DNA from: Rhodocyclaceae bacterium
GTDB lineage: Bacteria; Pseudomonadota; Gammaproteobacteria; Burkholderiales; Rhodocyclaceae
DNA: 64,000 bases
Direction of reading: 5' to 3'
NCBI GenBank assembly: GCA_022072095.1
Contig: JAJVIJ010000012.1
Location: 62,001-126,000, forward strand
Shown here piece by piece: positions 35,175 to 44,907 of this stretch. How positions within the stretch are numbered: position 1 is the first letter of the stretch; every line of letters begins with the position of its first letter. Position numbers and translations under genes: made by a program. The notes below the pieces were generated by a model that ran no database searches, was not told the DNA's origin, and worked only from the letters and a program-made list of their open reading frames with translations.

Positions 35175-36209
35175 TCATTGCGCCATTCGCGATGGCCGCG
35201 CGGACAGTCGGCGCCGACCCGCCACCAGCACCAGTCCCAGACCGATGACGAACAGTGCAAGCGTCGTCGGTTCCGGCACGGCCTGCGCGAATTGCATGCC
35301 TAGCAGTTCATGCGCCCGTGCCGTGGGATGCTGGCCATCGAAAAACAGATATTCGTCCGGATTCATGCAGGGTGTGACGCTGTTGTTGGGCAGGCAGCGG
35401 CCGGTGACGTTGCTGATGCCGTTGGAGCTGCCGTTCTGGGCGACCTCATTGACGAAATCAGTCATGAAGCCCCAGACATCGAAAAAGCTGATGTCCAGCT
35501 GACTGCTGGCCTGGTCGAACGCGGACAGCGTGCCGCGCAGCAGCGTGTTGTAGTTCTTCGTCAGGCCGCTCACCGTGGCGCTGAAGGTCGGGTCACCCAT
35601 GAGCGCTCCCGCCGCCAGCACGTTGGGTGTGAGCCCGAGGTTCGGCAAGTTCGGCACGAAAAAATGCCGCGCGCCATCGGCGGCGAGACTGCCGATCGCG
35701 GTCTGTACGTTGCCGATGACGCGTGTCCAGTCATTGCCCTGGTTGGTCAAGACCTGGGTTTCGGTGAAGTCGTTGGCACCGGCCCAGACCACATACAGCG
35801 CATTCGGGTCGGCGTTGCCGGCACCGACGGTATTGCGGAACATGCCGGTCTGCACTTGCAGGCCGGTACCGTTCAGGACGGCGTTGTTGTTGTCCAGATT
35901 CGACCAAGGGCTGGTGCCCGTGCGCGCACCGCCGTGCGCATAGTTGTTTGCCAGCGCGAGCGGTTGTCCGGTCAGTTGCAGCGCCAGCATTTCGACGGCG
36001 ACTGGGCCGTTGGAGAAGCGGCCCGCTGCATAGCCGAATGTCGGCCCGGGGAAGCCGCCAGTCAATGCGGACACCCGGCCGATGTCGGACAGGCTGTCGC
36101 CGAACACGTAGACCGAGGAAAACGGGCTGGCGGCTACCGCCATCCCTGCTTGCAGGACCGCAAAGGTCGCAGTGATGCCGGCGAGCCTGCGCAGAAATTG
36201 AGCCTTCAT
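35175..36209 (-). CDS. SGNH/GDSL hydrolase with PEP-CTERM sorting signal
   Basis: 344 residues. A signal peptide (MKAQFLRRLAGITATFAVLQ...) is followed by the GDSL block VYVFGDSLSDIG and the Asp-His block FDGQHPTARAHE. The C-terminus is VPEPTTLALFVIGLGLVLV, then AGRRR: a PEP motif, a hydrophobic segment and basic residues. That is the sorting signal cleaved by an exosortase. It likely acts as an esterase at the cell surface or outside. A strong sigma70 promoter lies at 36240-36268. No exosortase gene is in the window. Confidence 0.92.
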   Translation of the reverse strand: MKAQFLRRLAGITATFAVLQAGMAVAASPFSSVYVFGDSLSDIGRVSALTGGFPGPTFGYAAGRFSNGPVAVEMLALQLTGQPLALANNYAHGGARTGTSPWSNLDNNNAVLNGTGLQVQTGMFRNTVGAGNADPNALYVVWAGANDFTETQVLTNQGNDWTRVIGNVQTAIGSLAADGARHFFVPNLPNLGLTPNVLAAGALMGDPTFSATVSGLTKNYNTLLRGTLSAFDQASSQLDISFFDVWGFMTDFVNEVAQNGSSNGISNVTGRCLPNNSVTPCMNPDEYLFFDGQHPTARAHELLGMQFAQAVPEPTTLALFVIGLGLVLVAGRRRLSARPSRMAQ

Positions 36210-36239
36210 GTTGTTGCCTCTCGGGTGATTGGTGAGCGA

Positions 36240-36268
36240 ACTATAGGGAGTGCCGCATTGCCGGTCAA
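36240..36268 (-). promoter_or_regulatory. Sigma70 promoter of the GDSL/PEP-CTERM gene
   Basis: On the minus strand TTGACC (36268-36263), a 17-bp spacer and TATAGT (36245-36240). The start point would be near 36233, about 24 bp before the ATG at 36209, with GAGAGG as ribosome binding site. Confidence 0.8.
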
Positions 36269-36415
36269 TCAATGACGTATGGCCGGCGGGAACATGTCAC
36301 GGTCGGTACTAGTGACCAGCCTCGGTTAAAATGCGCCGGTCGGGGTTGTATGCCTGCCTCGCCGCCTACCGCACTTGTCCTTATGCTGTACTCTTTGATT
36401 GAATGGAAAGCCGAT

Positions 36416-36898
36416 ATGCTTATCGCCAAGAACACGGTCGTCACACTGAAAATGCGCGTGACCGATGCCGACGGCAATGTCGTCGATGAAGGGCGGGAGC
36501 CACTCGCTTACCTGCATGGCGGGTATCACGGTATTTTCGAGCAGATCGAATCTGCCCTAGACGGCAAGGCCGAGGGCGACAGCCTGACCGTCAAGCTTCA
36601 ACCAGAGGATGCGTTTGGAGAGTACGACGCCGCGCTGGTCAGCGTCGAACCAATCGGACTGTTTCCGGAGAATATCGAGGTCGGCATGCAATTCGAGCGC
36701 TCGGGCGAGGACGAGGACGAAGAGTGCATTTACACGATCACCGATATCGCCGGCGACAAGGTCGTGGTCGATGGCAATCACCCCCTGGCCGGGGTCGCGC
36801 TGACCTTCGACATCACGGTCGCTCATGTTCGCGCCGCGACCCGTGAGGAAATCACCCACGAGCATGTCCATGGGGCTCACGGCCACGTGCATCATTGA
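36416..36898 (+). CDS. slyD: FKBP-type peptidyl-prolyl isomerase SlyD-like
   Basis: 160 residues. The FKBP core is split by the inserted flap (residues about 70-120) as in SlyD: LAYLHGGYHGIFEQIESAL, then GEYDAALVSVEP and VDGNHPLAGVALTFDITV. The tail THEHVHGAHGHVHH is His-rich, which in this family binds nickel and other metals. It catalyses prolyl isomerisation and acts as a chaperone in the cytoplasm. ATG at 36416; the open frame upstream is not family sequence. Confidence 0.93.
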   Translation: MLIAKNTVVTLKMRVTDADGNVVDEGREPLAYLHGGYHGIFEQIESALDGKAEGDSLTVKLQPEDAFGEYDAALVSVEPIGLFPENIEVGMQFERSGEDEDEECIYTITDIAGDKVVVDGNHPLAGVALTFDITVAHVRAATREEITHEHVHGAHGHVHH

Positions 36899-37044
36899 TC
36901 GACCGGGGACATTGGCGAGTTTGGGCGTGTGGCGGTGGCACTGATCGAGGAACGTAGTGGCACAGGTGCGCTCGCGTGATGCTCGCTACGTGACGGTTCG
37001 CGCGCCGCAGAGATCGGAGTCGGTCTCAGCAGGCCGTTCTAGTT

Positions 37045-37989
37045 CTACCTTCCCATGAGCTTCTCGAGCCAGGCATTCACCACCGCTGTCGCGACGTAAT
37101 CGGGATTGCCGAGCTCGCGGTTGATCTGCGCGTGTCCCCGCAGCCCGGTGCCGGGGAAGCTGCCGAATTCGACCGCAGTGCCCGCGGCCTCGAGCGCGCG
37201 GCCCAGTGCCTCGGCCTGCCGCACGCCGTCGGGCCGCTGCACGTACAGCAGCAAGAATGCGGGCGCGTTGGGTGCGCCGGCGTTGTAGGTGGGTGACAGC
37301 GCCCGCTGGCGCGCGGGATCGCTGCCAAAGGCCTGCGTGTAGGTCTGCAAGCCCATCCGGCCGGCGGCGCGTATCTGCGCCGGCGCGTCGTAGGCGGCGC
37401 CGTCGATGGCGATGACGCCTTCTACATCGGCGAAGCCGAGACCGGCCGACCTCAGATACTGCTCATCGGTGCCGACCAGCGCCACCAGATGTGCGCCGGC
37501 GCTGTGGCCCATCAGCACCACGCGCTCGCGGTCGATGCCGAATTCCCGCGCGCGGTCCAGCAAGGCCTTGAGCGCAAGGGCCACGTCTTCGCCCTGCTGT
37601 TCAACGGTGGCGGCGGGCACGAGGCGATAGTCGATGGCGGCATAGACATAGCCCTGCCGCGGAAAATACGTGGGTGCCCAGCGACTCGTGGCGCTGTCCT
37701 TGCTGCCGCGCTTCCAGCCGCCGCCGTGGACGAACATCACTAGCGGCGCGGGTTGGCGGCCCTGCGCCGGCCACACGTCAAGTCGTTGCAGCGGGTCGCT
37801 GCCGTAGGGGATGGTGGTGCCGGGTTGGGGGGTGTCCGGCGCCGCGCGCTCGGTGCGGCCCTGGATACGTTCGGCCAGCCGTTCCCGCAGCGTTTCGCGT
37901 GGGCTGGCTTCGACCCGCGGGCAAGCGAGCAGCGCCAGTCCGACGACGACAGCCATGGCCGCGACGTTCATACCCATGCTCTTTCGCAA
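37045..37989 (-). CDS. Exported alpha/beta hydrolase (carboxylesterase)
   Basis: 314 residues. A signal peptide (MNVAAMAVVVGLALLACPRV) precedes an alpha/beta-hydrolase fold. The oxyanion-hole motif is HGGGW, the nucleophile elbow is GHSAGA, and a late LRGHAQINREL holds the likely catalytic His. The pattern is that of hormone-sensitive-lipase/BD-FAE-type esterases. Substrate unknown. It stands alone between convergent slyD and divergent phaZ. Confidence 0.85.
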   Translation of the reverse strand: MRKSMGMNVAAMAVVVGLALLACPRVEASPRETLRERLAERIQGRTERAAPDTPQPGTTIPYGSDPLQRLDVWPAQGRQPAPLVMFVHGGGWKRGSKDSATSRWAPTYFPRQGYVYAAIDYRLVPAATVEQQGEDVALALKALLDRAREFGIDRERVVLMGHSAGAHLVALVGTDEQYLRSAGLGFADVEGVIAIDGAAYDAPAQIRAAGRMGLQTYTQAFGSDPARQRALSPTYNAGAPNAPAFLLLYVQRPDGVRQAEALGRALEAAGTAVEFGSFPGTGLRGHAQINRELGNPDYVATAVVNAWLEKLMGR

Positions 37990-38248
37990 GCACTCATGAT
38001 CAGCTATGTTTGATCATCCCGTCATCGGCGCAAGGAGGACTGGAGGGCCGTGAAGGCATCGTTATACCAGCCGTCAACGCAATTGAAAGGCCGGGCGTGG
38101 TGCGACGGAGACTGCTCGGCCGTGTCCATGGTGCGCTGCAAAATATTCGTCACATTTCAAGCGCGGCTCGGTTAAGCTTGCGAGGCATGAATAGATGATC
38201 CGTGGGGCGTGCCCCGCCCAGCGTGCGGACGTTCGGGAGCTTTTTGCG

Positions 38249-39466
38249 ATGATTTACATGCTTCATGAAATGCAGCTTGCGGCCTCGGCGCCGTTGCGTG
38301 CCTGGGCAAAGACCAACCACAAGCTGTTTTCGAATCCGCTGTCGCCATGGTCTTACCTGCCGGGCAGCAACCGCATCGCGGCCGGATCGGAATTGCTCGC
38401 CCGTTTTGTCAAGCGCTACGAAAAGCCCGAATGGGGGATCGAGTCGGCCGTCGTCGATGGCAACGAGGTGCCGCTGAGGATCGAGACGGTGGCGACGCGC
38501 CCGTTCTGTCATCTGCTGCATTTCAAGCGCTACCTGCGCCGGAAGGATCCGCCCGTGCTGCTGGTGGCGCCGATGTCCGGCCATCATGCGACGCTGCTGC
38601 GCGATACGGTGCGCGCACTGATCCGCGATCACGATGTTTTTGTCACGGACTGGATCGATGCGCGCCAGGTGCCCTTGTCGCAAGGGCCGTTCCATCTCGA
38701 TACGTATATTGAATACGTGATGGATTTCATCCGCATCGTCGGCCCCGAGGTCCATGTCGCGGCCGTGTGCCAGCCGACCGTACCGTCGCTGGCGGCGGTT
38801 TCGCTGATGGCGGCGAACGGTGAGACGGTGCAGGCGCGCAGTCTGATTCTGTTCGGCGGCCCGATCGATACGCGGCGCAGCCCGACCGCCCCGAACCTGT
38901 ATGCCAAGTCGCACTCGCTGCGCTGGTTCGAGTCCAATGTGATCGATCGTGTGCCGCTGCGCTACCCGGGCTACCTGCGTCGTGTCTATCCGGGCTTCCT
39001 GCAGCACTCCGGCTTCGTCGCGATGAACCCGGATCGGCATCTGCAAGCCCATCTAGACTTCTATCAGCACCTTGTCCGCGGCGACGGTGAGTCGGCCGAG
39101 GCCCATCGCCGTTTTTACGATGAATACAATGCCGTCATGGATATGCCTGCCGAGTACTATCTGGAGACCATCGAGCGCGTGTTCCAGAAGCACGAACTGC
39201 CACTGGGGGTGATGAAATACCGGGGGCAGGTCGTCGAGCCCGCGACAATTCGGGAGACGGCATTGCTGACCATCGAGGGTGAGCTGGACGATATTTCAGG
39301 GCCGGGGCAGACTCAGGCTGCGCACGATCTGTGTGCCGGCATCCCAATCGACAAGAAGCAGGATTTCGTCGTCCCCGGCGTGGGTCACTACGGCATTTTC
39401 AGCGGGCGACGCTGGCGCGAGCAGATCTACCCGTGCGTGCGCGATTTCATACGGGTGAACACATGA
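38249..39466 (+). CDS. phaZ: Intracellular polyhydroxyalkanoate depolymerase
   Basis: 405 residues. The family uses a Cys nucleophile, here C174 in AVCQPTVPSLAAVSLM, with the His in VPGVGHYGIFSGRRW near the C-terminus. It degrades stored PHB granules in the cytoplasm to 3-hydroxybutyrate for energy. The ATG at 38249 gives the family N-terminus MIYMLHEMQLAASAPLR. No phaC or phasin gene lies next to it in this window. Confidence 0.95.
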   Translation: MIYMLHEMQLAASAPLRAWAKTNHKLFSNPLSPWSYLPGSNRIAAGSELLARFVKRYEKPEWGIESAVVDGNEVPLRIETVATRPFCHLLHFKRYLRRKDPPVLLVAPMSGHHATLLRDTVRALIRDHDVFVTDWIDARQVPLSQGPFHLDTYIEYVMDFIRIVGPEVHVAAVCQPTVPSLAAVSLMAANGETVQARSLILFGGPIDTRRSPTAPNLYAKSHSLRWFESNVIDRVPLRYPGYLRRVYPGFLQHSGFVAMNPDRHLQAHLDFYQHLVRGDGESAEAHRRFYDEYNAVMDMPAEYYLETIERVFQKHELPLGVMKYRGQVVEPATIRETALLTIEGELDDISGPGQTQAAHDLCAGIPIDKKQDFVVPGVGHYGIFSGRRWREQIYPCVRDFIRVNT

Positions 39467-39484
39467 ACGGGTCGGCGAAGCTGC

Positions 39485-40189
39485 TCAGACCTTCAGTGCG
39501 AATGGCGAGAAGTTCGTGTGACGGTCGTAGTAGTCCTCGTGTTCGACACGCTTCAGCCAGCCGACGACGCGGTAGGTCACGGGCGTGAACACGACCTCGA
39601 CCCCGACCTTGACCACGAACTGTGACAGCATCAGTTTGGGCAGCAACGCGTCGGGGATGATGCCGGCGCCGTAAAAGGCGAGCGGGTAGAACAGCATGGA
39701 ATCGACGCCCTCGCCAAAGAGGGTCGAACCGATCGTTCGCATCCACAAGCGGCGTCCGGCCATCCACACCTTCATTTTCGCCAGCACGAATGAGTTGACG
39801 AATTCGCCGCAGAAAAAGGCGATCAGCGAAGCCGCGACGATGCGCCAGGTCGATCCGAAGGCGACCTCGTAAGCCTGCTGATGCGGCCAGCCCGGGGACG
39901 GGGGCAAATGCACGACCACCCAGGCCATGAACGACGCGAATATCATGGCGGCAAAGCCCATCCAGATGACCCGGCGGGCGCGGGCGTAGCCATAGACCTC
40001 CGTCAGGATGTCACCAAAGATGTACGAGATCGGAAAAAACAGCACGCCCGCGCCGAAGGTCACCTGTCCCAGCCATGGCAGGTCGAACTGGGCCGCCTTG
40101 GCCGGCCCGATCAGGTTCGAACACAGATACACGGCCACGAAACTCGCCATCACGAAATCGAAATAGCGGTAGCTCTTGCGCGCATTCAT
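39485..40189 (-). CDS. yhhQ: Queuosine precursor transporter (YhhQ family)
   Basis: 234 residues with six hydrophobic helices. [33 protein letters not shown] and [14 protein letters not shown] are signatures of the QPT family, which brings queuosine precursors (preQ0/preQ1) into the cell. The start ATG overlaps the ispH stop (ATGA), so the two are probably translated together. The downstream phaZ converges on it with an 18-bp gap. Confidence 0.93.
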   Translation of the reverse strand: MNARKSYRYFDFVMASFVAVYLCSNLIGPAKAAQFDLPWLGQVTFGAGVLFFPISYIFGDILTEVYGYARARRVIWMGFAAMIFASFMAWVVVHLPPSPGWPHQQAYEVAFGSTWRIVAASLIAFFCGEFVNSFVLAKMKVWMAGRRLWMRTIGSTLFGEGVDSMLFYPLAFYGAGIIPDALLPKLMLSQFVVKVGVEVVFTPVTYRVVGWLKRVEHEDYYDRHTNFSPFALKV

Positions 40190-41154
40190 CGCGTCGCGCT
40201 CCCCACGGTCGAGATCGCAAGCTCTCGCGGCAGTGGAAACGTGACTGACTCCTCGATCACCGTGACTGGCCTGACGGATACGGCGCCGAGTTCGCGCAAG
40301 CGCGCGATGAGCTGCTGGACCAGAAATTCCGGTGCCGAGGCGCCGGCCGTGACGCCGATCCGCTTCGCATCGTGCAGCCATTCCTCCCGCAGCTCATCGG
40401 GACCGTCGACCAGATAGGCCGGTACCCCGCGATTCGCGGCGACTTCACGCAGGCGGTTGGAGTTCGAGCTGTTGGGCGAGCCGAGCACGATCAGCACGTC
40501 GCACTGCGGCGTAATGAACTTCACCGCATCCTGGCGGTTCTGCGTGGCGTAACAAATGTCGTCGCGCTTGGGTCCGGCGATATCGGGGAAACGTGCGCGC
40601 AGCGCGGCAATGATCGTCGCCGCGTCGTCCATGGACAGTGTCGTTTGCGTGACGTATGCGACTCGGCCGGGATCCGCGACCGACAAGCTCCGTACGTCCT
40701 CGACCGTTTCGACCAGGTGCATGCCATCCTCGACCTGGCCCATCGTGCCTTCGACCTCGGGGTGGCCGCGATGGCCGATCATGATCACCTCGCGGCCATC
40801 CTGGCGCATGCGGGCCACTTCGGCGTGGACCTTGGTGACCAGAGGGCAGGTCGCATCGAATACGCGTAAGCCACGTCGACGCGCCTCATCGCGCACCGAT
40901 CTGGGAACGCCATGGGCACTGAATATGACGGTCGCGCCGTGTGGTACCTCATCCAGGTGCTCGACGAACACGGCACCTTTTTCCCGGAGGCTATCGACCA
41001 CGTAGCGGTTGTGAACGACCTCGTGGCGAACATAGATCGGGGCGCCGAAGCATTCGAGCGCGCGCACGACGATCGCGATCGCGCGCTCGACACCGGCGCA
41101 GAAGCCGCGCGGCTCCAGCAGCAATAGCTCCACCGCGCTATCCCGCCGATGCAC
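40186..41154 (-). CDS. ispH: 4-hydroxy-3-methylbut-2-enyl diphosphate reductase
   Basis: 322 residues. Cluster-binding Cys are C19 (PRGFCAG), C103 (DATCPLV) and the late ICYATQNRQ. It makes IPP and DMAPP in the last step of the MEP isoprenoid pathway, using an iron-sulfur cluster. The operon continues with yhhQ. Confidence 0.97.
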   Translation of the reverse strand: MHRRDSAVELLLLEPRGFCAGVERAIAIVVRALECFGAPIYVRHEVVHNRYVVDSLREKGAVFVEHLDEVPHGATVIFSAHGVPRSVRDEARRRGLRVFDATCPLVTKVHAEVARMRQDGREVIMIGHRGHPEVEGTMGQVEDGMHLVETVEDVRSLSVADPGRVAYVTQTTLSMDDAATIIAALRARFPDIAGPKRDDICYATQNRQDAVKFITPQCDVLIVLGSPNSSNSNRLREVAANRGVPAYLVDGPDELREEWLHDAKRIGVTAGASAPEFLVQQLIARLRELGAVSVRPVTVIEESVTFPLPRELAISTVGSATR

Positions 41155-41208
41155 GATAGAGGCGTGCCGGGCACCTCGAGTGCATGTTGGCTCGCGCCAG
41201 AGTTTTCA

Positions 41209-42234
41209 TCATTTCTTGAGTGCGTCGTTAAAGGCCTTGAGGATTTCGCTGCCAGGCTTGCCACGCTTGTCCAGCGCCTCGGCCCACTCCTGCGACACCT
41301 GGCCCATCGCCTGCACCATTGCCGCGTGTTCTCCGGCTGGCAGCTTGACCAGCGTCACGCCTGCCTGGCGCAGTTTTTCGATGTCGCCATCCTGATCCTT
41401 GTCGACCAGCTGGCAGGCCTTGCGGGTGACCGCATCGCCGGCTTCGAGCATGGCCTTCTGCACATCGGCCGGCAGCTGCTTCCAGCGATTCTCGCTGATC
41501 ACATAGTTGGCCACGAAGCTGCCGAGGTTTTCGCCGACCGTCGAATACTTGAGTAGCTTGTGCAGTTCGTAAGGAAACAGGCTGGAAAAGGGCAAGACCC
41601 CGCCATCCACGGTCCCGCGGCTCATCGCTTCGTAGACCTCAGGCGCCGGGATGTTCACCGGTACCGCCTTCATCTTGCGGACGACGACATCGAGTGCGCC
41701 GCCGGTACTGCGGATCTTGAGGCCCTCGATGCTCTTCATGCCCTCGATCTTTTGCTTGGTCGTGCCTACCTGGTAGGGTGCCAGCACCACCGTGAACAGC
41801 AGCCGGACGCCGTTCGGCGCGAACTCCTTCTGTGCCAGTACGCCATCACGGGCGATCTTCCAGTACGCGAGCGTGCCCTCGCAGGACGTGGAAAAGGAGC
41901 CCGGCAGCTGTGCGACCGCCGACAGCGGCATCTTGTCCGAAACGTATGAAGGCCCGACGTAGCCGATGTCGGTGACACCATTGATTGTCAGCGACAGCAG
42001 ATCCTTGGCCTTGCCCAGCTGCTCGGCGGGATAGTGCTCGAACTGGACCTGTCCCTTGGTCAAGGCGGTCACCTGGTCCATCCAGGGCTTGGCCGCATAG
42101 CGCGATAGATAGTGGCCCTGTGGGAAAGAGTCCGCGACCCGAAGCGAGAGTTTCTTGTCCTGACCCAGCGCGATGGTCGAAACCACGCACAAGGCGCCAG
42201 CCGTACCCAAGGCCACAAGTGTCGTCGTCTTCAT
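41209..42234 (-). CDS. TRAP transporter solute-binding protein DctP family
   Basis: 341 residues. A signal peptide ends near ALGQ, then LSLRVADSFPQGHYLSRYAA. Mid-protein features are LKIRSTGGALDVVVRKM and MSRGTVDGGVLPFSSLFPYE, the DctP family fold with the ligand-carboxylate Arg (IRSTGG). It would bind an organic acid in the periplasm. No DctQ/DctM membrane genes are adjacent. It follows the CoA-transferase gene by 55 bp. Confidence 0.88.
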   Translation of the reverse strand: MKTTTLVALGTAGALCVVSTIALGQDKKLSLRVADSFPQGHYLSRYAAKPWMDQVTALTKGQVQFEHYPAEQLGKAKDLLSLTINGVTDIGYVGPSYVSDKMPLSAVAQLPGSFSTSCEGTLAYWKIARDGVLAQKEFAPNGVRLLFTVVLAPYQVGTTKQKIEGMKSIEGLKIRSTGGALDVVVRKMKAVPVNIPAPEVYEAMSRGTVDGGVLPFSSLFPYELHKLLKYSTVGENLGSFVANYVISENRWKQLPADVQKAMLEAGDAVTRKACQLVDKDQDGDIEKLRQAGVTLVKLPAGEHAAMVQAMGQVSQEWAEALDKRGKPGSEILKAFNDALKK

Positions 42235-42289
42235 TTGATCAGTGTCTCCTGGTCGCAGGGCACGGGGTATCGCACCCACTCATGCCCAA

Positions 42290-43501
42290 TCATGCCGTCT
42301 CCGGCCCCAGCAATACGGTACCACGTTCGGCCATATGGTCGATCTCGGCCGCGGCATAGCCCAGCTGTGACAGAACCGAGCGCGTATGCTGGCCCAGCAT
42401 GGGGGGTGGCGCCAGCACCTTGCGCTCGCGGCCCTCGATCCAGATCGGCTGGGCGACGGCACGCTCGGCGCCGAGAAACGGATGCTGATAGTCCATCACC
42501 ATGTGTCGCGCAGTCGTTTGCGGGTGAGCGAGCACCTTGTCGAGCGGGTTGATGGGTGCGCAGGGCACGCCCGCCCGCTGCAGGATCTCGACCCAGGCGT
42601 CGACCGTTTGCCGCTTCATGACATCCGCCACGACGCGCACGGTTTCGTCGAAATGGGCGACCCGGTCCGGGTTGGTCTTGAATTTCGGGTCATCCTGAAT
42701 GGCTTGCAGGCCCGAGACGGCACAGAATTTTCGCCACAAGTTGTCGTTGCCGACACCGAGCAGCACGTAGCCATCCGCCGCCTCGAACGCCTGATAGGGA
42801 CACAGGGATTCGTGCCCCGAGCCGAAGCGCTCCGGCACCACACCCTTGACCCAATAGCTCTGGGCGTTATAGGCGAGAAATGCCAATGCGGTCTCGAACA
42901 GCGAGACCTCCATGTACTTGCCCTCGCCGGTTTGCTGACGGTTCATCAGCCCGGCGAGGACACCCACCAGCGCATGCATGCCGGTGGTCTGGTCGAGCGG
43001 GGAGAACGGACTCCGTATCGGCCCGCCATCCTTTTCTCCGGTCAGACTCATGATGCCGGAAAAGGCCTGCCCCATCAGATCGTAGCCGGGTTGCTGCCCC
43101 ATCGGGCCGGTCCGGCCATATCCGGAAATGGCGCAATAGACCAGACTCGGGTTGACCTCGCGCAGGCTGCGGTAGTCGATGCCGAGGCGCTCTGCGACCC
43201 CGGTACCATAGCTTTCCACGACGACCTGTGCGGACTTGGCGATTTTCTTGACGATCTCGACACCTTCAGGCGATTTGAGATCGATCGCGACGCTCTGCTT
43301 GTTGCGATTCACCGCCAGGAATACCGCACCTTGCCCGTCCTTGCGGGGAGGCCAGGAACGCGTGTCGTCGCCACCCTCGGGCGGTTCGATCTTGATGACC
43401 TCGGCGCCCAGTTCTCCCAGGTATTGGGTGCACAGCGGACCCGCCAGGATTTTTGACAGATCCAGCACGCGCACGCCCTTGAGCGGGAACATGATTTTCA
43501 T
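42290..43501 (-). CDS. CaiB/BaiF (class III) CoA-transferase
   Basis: 403 residues. KGVRVLDLSKILAGPLCTQY, LGELGAEVIKIE, and the catalytic Asp in PGYDLMGQAFSGIMSLTGE are family signatures. Such enzymes move CoA from a donor acyl-CoA to a carboxylic acid. The ATG at 43501 or the one at 43492 may be used. Located in a divergent block with TRAP binding proteins and an enoyl-CoA hydratase, so it probably activates a transported acid. Confidence 0.92.
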   Translation of the reverse strand: MKIMFPLKGVRVLDLSKILAGPLCTQYLGELGAEVIKIEPPEGGDDTRSWPPRKDGQGAVFLAVNRNKQSVAIDLKSPEGVEIVKKIAKSAQVVVESYGTGVAERLGIDYRSLREVNPSLVYCAISGYGRTGPMGQQPGYDLMGQAFSGIMSLTGEKDGGPIRSPFSPLDQTTGMHALVGVLAGLMNRQQTGEGKYMEVSLFETALAFLAYNAQSYWVKGVVPERFGSGHESLCPYQAFEAADGYVLLGVGNDNLWRKFCAVSGLQAIQDDPKFKTNPDRVAHFDETVRVVADVMKRQTVDAWVEILQRAGVPCAPINPLDKVLAHPQTTARHMVMDYQHPFLGAERAVAQPIWIEGRERKVLAPPPMLGQHTRSVLSQLGYAAAEIDHMAERGTVLLGPETA

Positions 43502-43755
43502 CTCCTCAAAATTACGTTTTCATTGGTGCCGGCACGGGCAGCGCGGAGCGAGCTTGGTGGTCGGCGACGTGTATCGAGAGACCGTACCTTGCCGTGACCC
43601 GCCGGGCTGGATAGTATGCGGCCAATCGCGCTCATTGACACCGCGATGCCCCGGCCTGACCAGCGGGAGGCGTCGCTGGCGTCGCGCGATGCACCGCCGA
43701 CCATGGTGTGTGAGTCGGGACGAGCCGAGAACAACCAACATTGGAGGAGAGCGAT

Positions 43756-44844
43756 ATGGTGAGAAAGTTTGGCCGCTTGTCAGGCCGCTTGTTGGCCCGT
43801 TTGTCAGCCCACTTGGCCATGGTGATTTCGACAGCGTTCTTCGCTGCCGCATCCATACCAGCGGATGCAGCCGAGCCCATTCAGCTGGAGTTCGGCAACT
43901 GGCTTCCGAGCACGCATCCTCAATCGGTCAACAGTTTCGAACCCTGGAAAAAACTGGTCGAGGAGAAGACCAAGGGGCGGATCAAGGTCAACCTTTACCA
44001 TGGGGGCACGCTGGGCACGTCGCGCGCGGTGCTCAACGACGTCAAGGGCGGCGTCTATCACCTCGGCCTCATGGTGTCGGCCTATTATTTCGACACCCCG
44101 ATCTTCAAGGTCACGATCGGCGAACTGCCCTTCGCATTGCCAGGGCCCATCGTCGGCTCGAAAATTCTGGCGGAATGGACGCAAAAGCACGCCAACGACA
44201 TCTGGGACAAGATTGGCGTCAAGAGCCTGGGTGTGTTCTGCACCGATGCCTACAATCTGTTCAGCACCAAACCGATCCGCCGCTTCGAGGACATGAAGGG
44301 CGTGAAACTGCGTGCTGCCGGCAAGGCCTGGGTTCAGGTCGCCAAGGACTGGGGTGCGGTCCCCACTCCGATGCAGCCGGAGGAAGCGTACACGGCGCTC
44401 GAGCGCGGCACGCTGACCGCGATGCATTACTCGCCTGCCGGCGCGCTCGGCTGGAAATACTTCGAACCGGCCCCCTATCTGATACGGGTCGATTCGCCCG
44501 TGGTAGTGGGCGGGCTGCTGCTGAACAAGGCGTTCTATGACAAACTGCCGCCGGATCTGAAGAAGATGTTCGACGAAGAGCTCGGGCCGGCCCTTTCGAA
44601 CATGATGATCCAGATCTACGACAAGGTTGGCAGGGATGCCATCGACATCATCGCCAACGCCGTCAAAGGCAAGGGCGAGATCATCACGTTCAGCGCCGAA
44701 GAGCGCGCCAGGTTCATCAAGGTCACGCAGCCGGAATGGGACAACTGGGTCAAGGAGGCGAACAAGCGTGGCTTCCAGGGCGACGTGATGATGGCCGACT
44801 TCAAGTCGATCATGCGCAAGCACGGCGTGACGCCGCCGTTCTGA
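43756..44844 (+). CDS. TRAP transporter solute-binding protein DctP family
   Basis: 362 residues. The N-terminus has an unusually long basic/hydrophobic leader (MVRKFGRLSGRLLARLSAHL, then a signal segment) before EPIQLEFGNWLPSTHPQS. GVKLRAAGKAWVQVAKDWGA and ERGTLTAMHYSPAGALGWK are the binding-site regions. A GGAGGAG ribosome-binding site precedes the ATG at 43756. Divergent from the CoA-transferase gene across 254 bp, and 63 bp before the enoyl-CoA hydratase gene. Membrane subunits are absent nearby. Confidence 0.88.
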   Translation: MVRKFGRLSGRLLARLSAHLAMVISTAFFAAASIPADAAEPIQLEFGNWLPSTHPQSVNSFEPWKKLVEEKTKGRIKVNLYHGGTLGTSRAVLNDVKGGVYHLGLMVSAYYFDTPIFKVTIGELPFALPGPIVGSKILAEWTQKHANDIWDKIGVKSLGVFCTDAYNLFSTKPIRRFEDMKGVKLRAAGKAWVQVAKDWGAVPTPMQPEEAYTALERGTLTAMHYSPAGALGWKYFEPAPYLIRVDSPVVVGGLLLNKAFYDKLPPDLKKMFDEELGPALSNMMIQIYDKVGRDAIDIIANAVKGKGEIITFSAEERARFIKVTQPEWDNWVKEANKRGFQGDVMMADFKSIMRKHGVTPPF

Positions 44845-44907
44845 GTTTCTGACATACCGGTGTCGGCGGTGGCCGACGCCGCTCCTGCCCATCCAATGAG
44901 GAAAGCC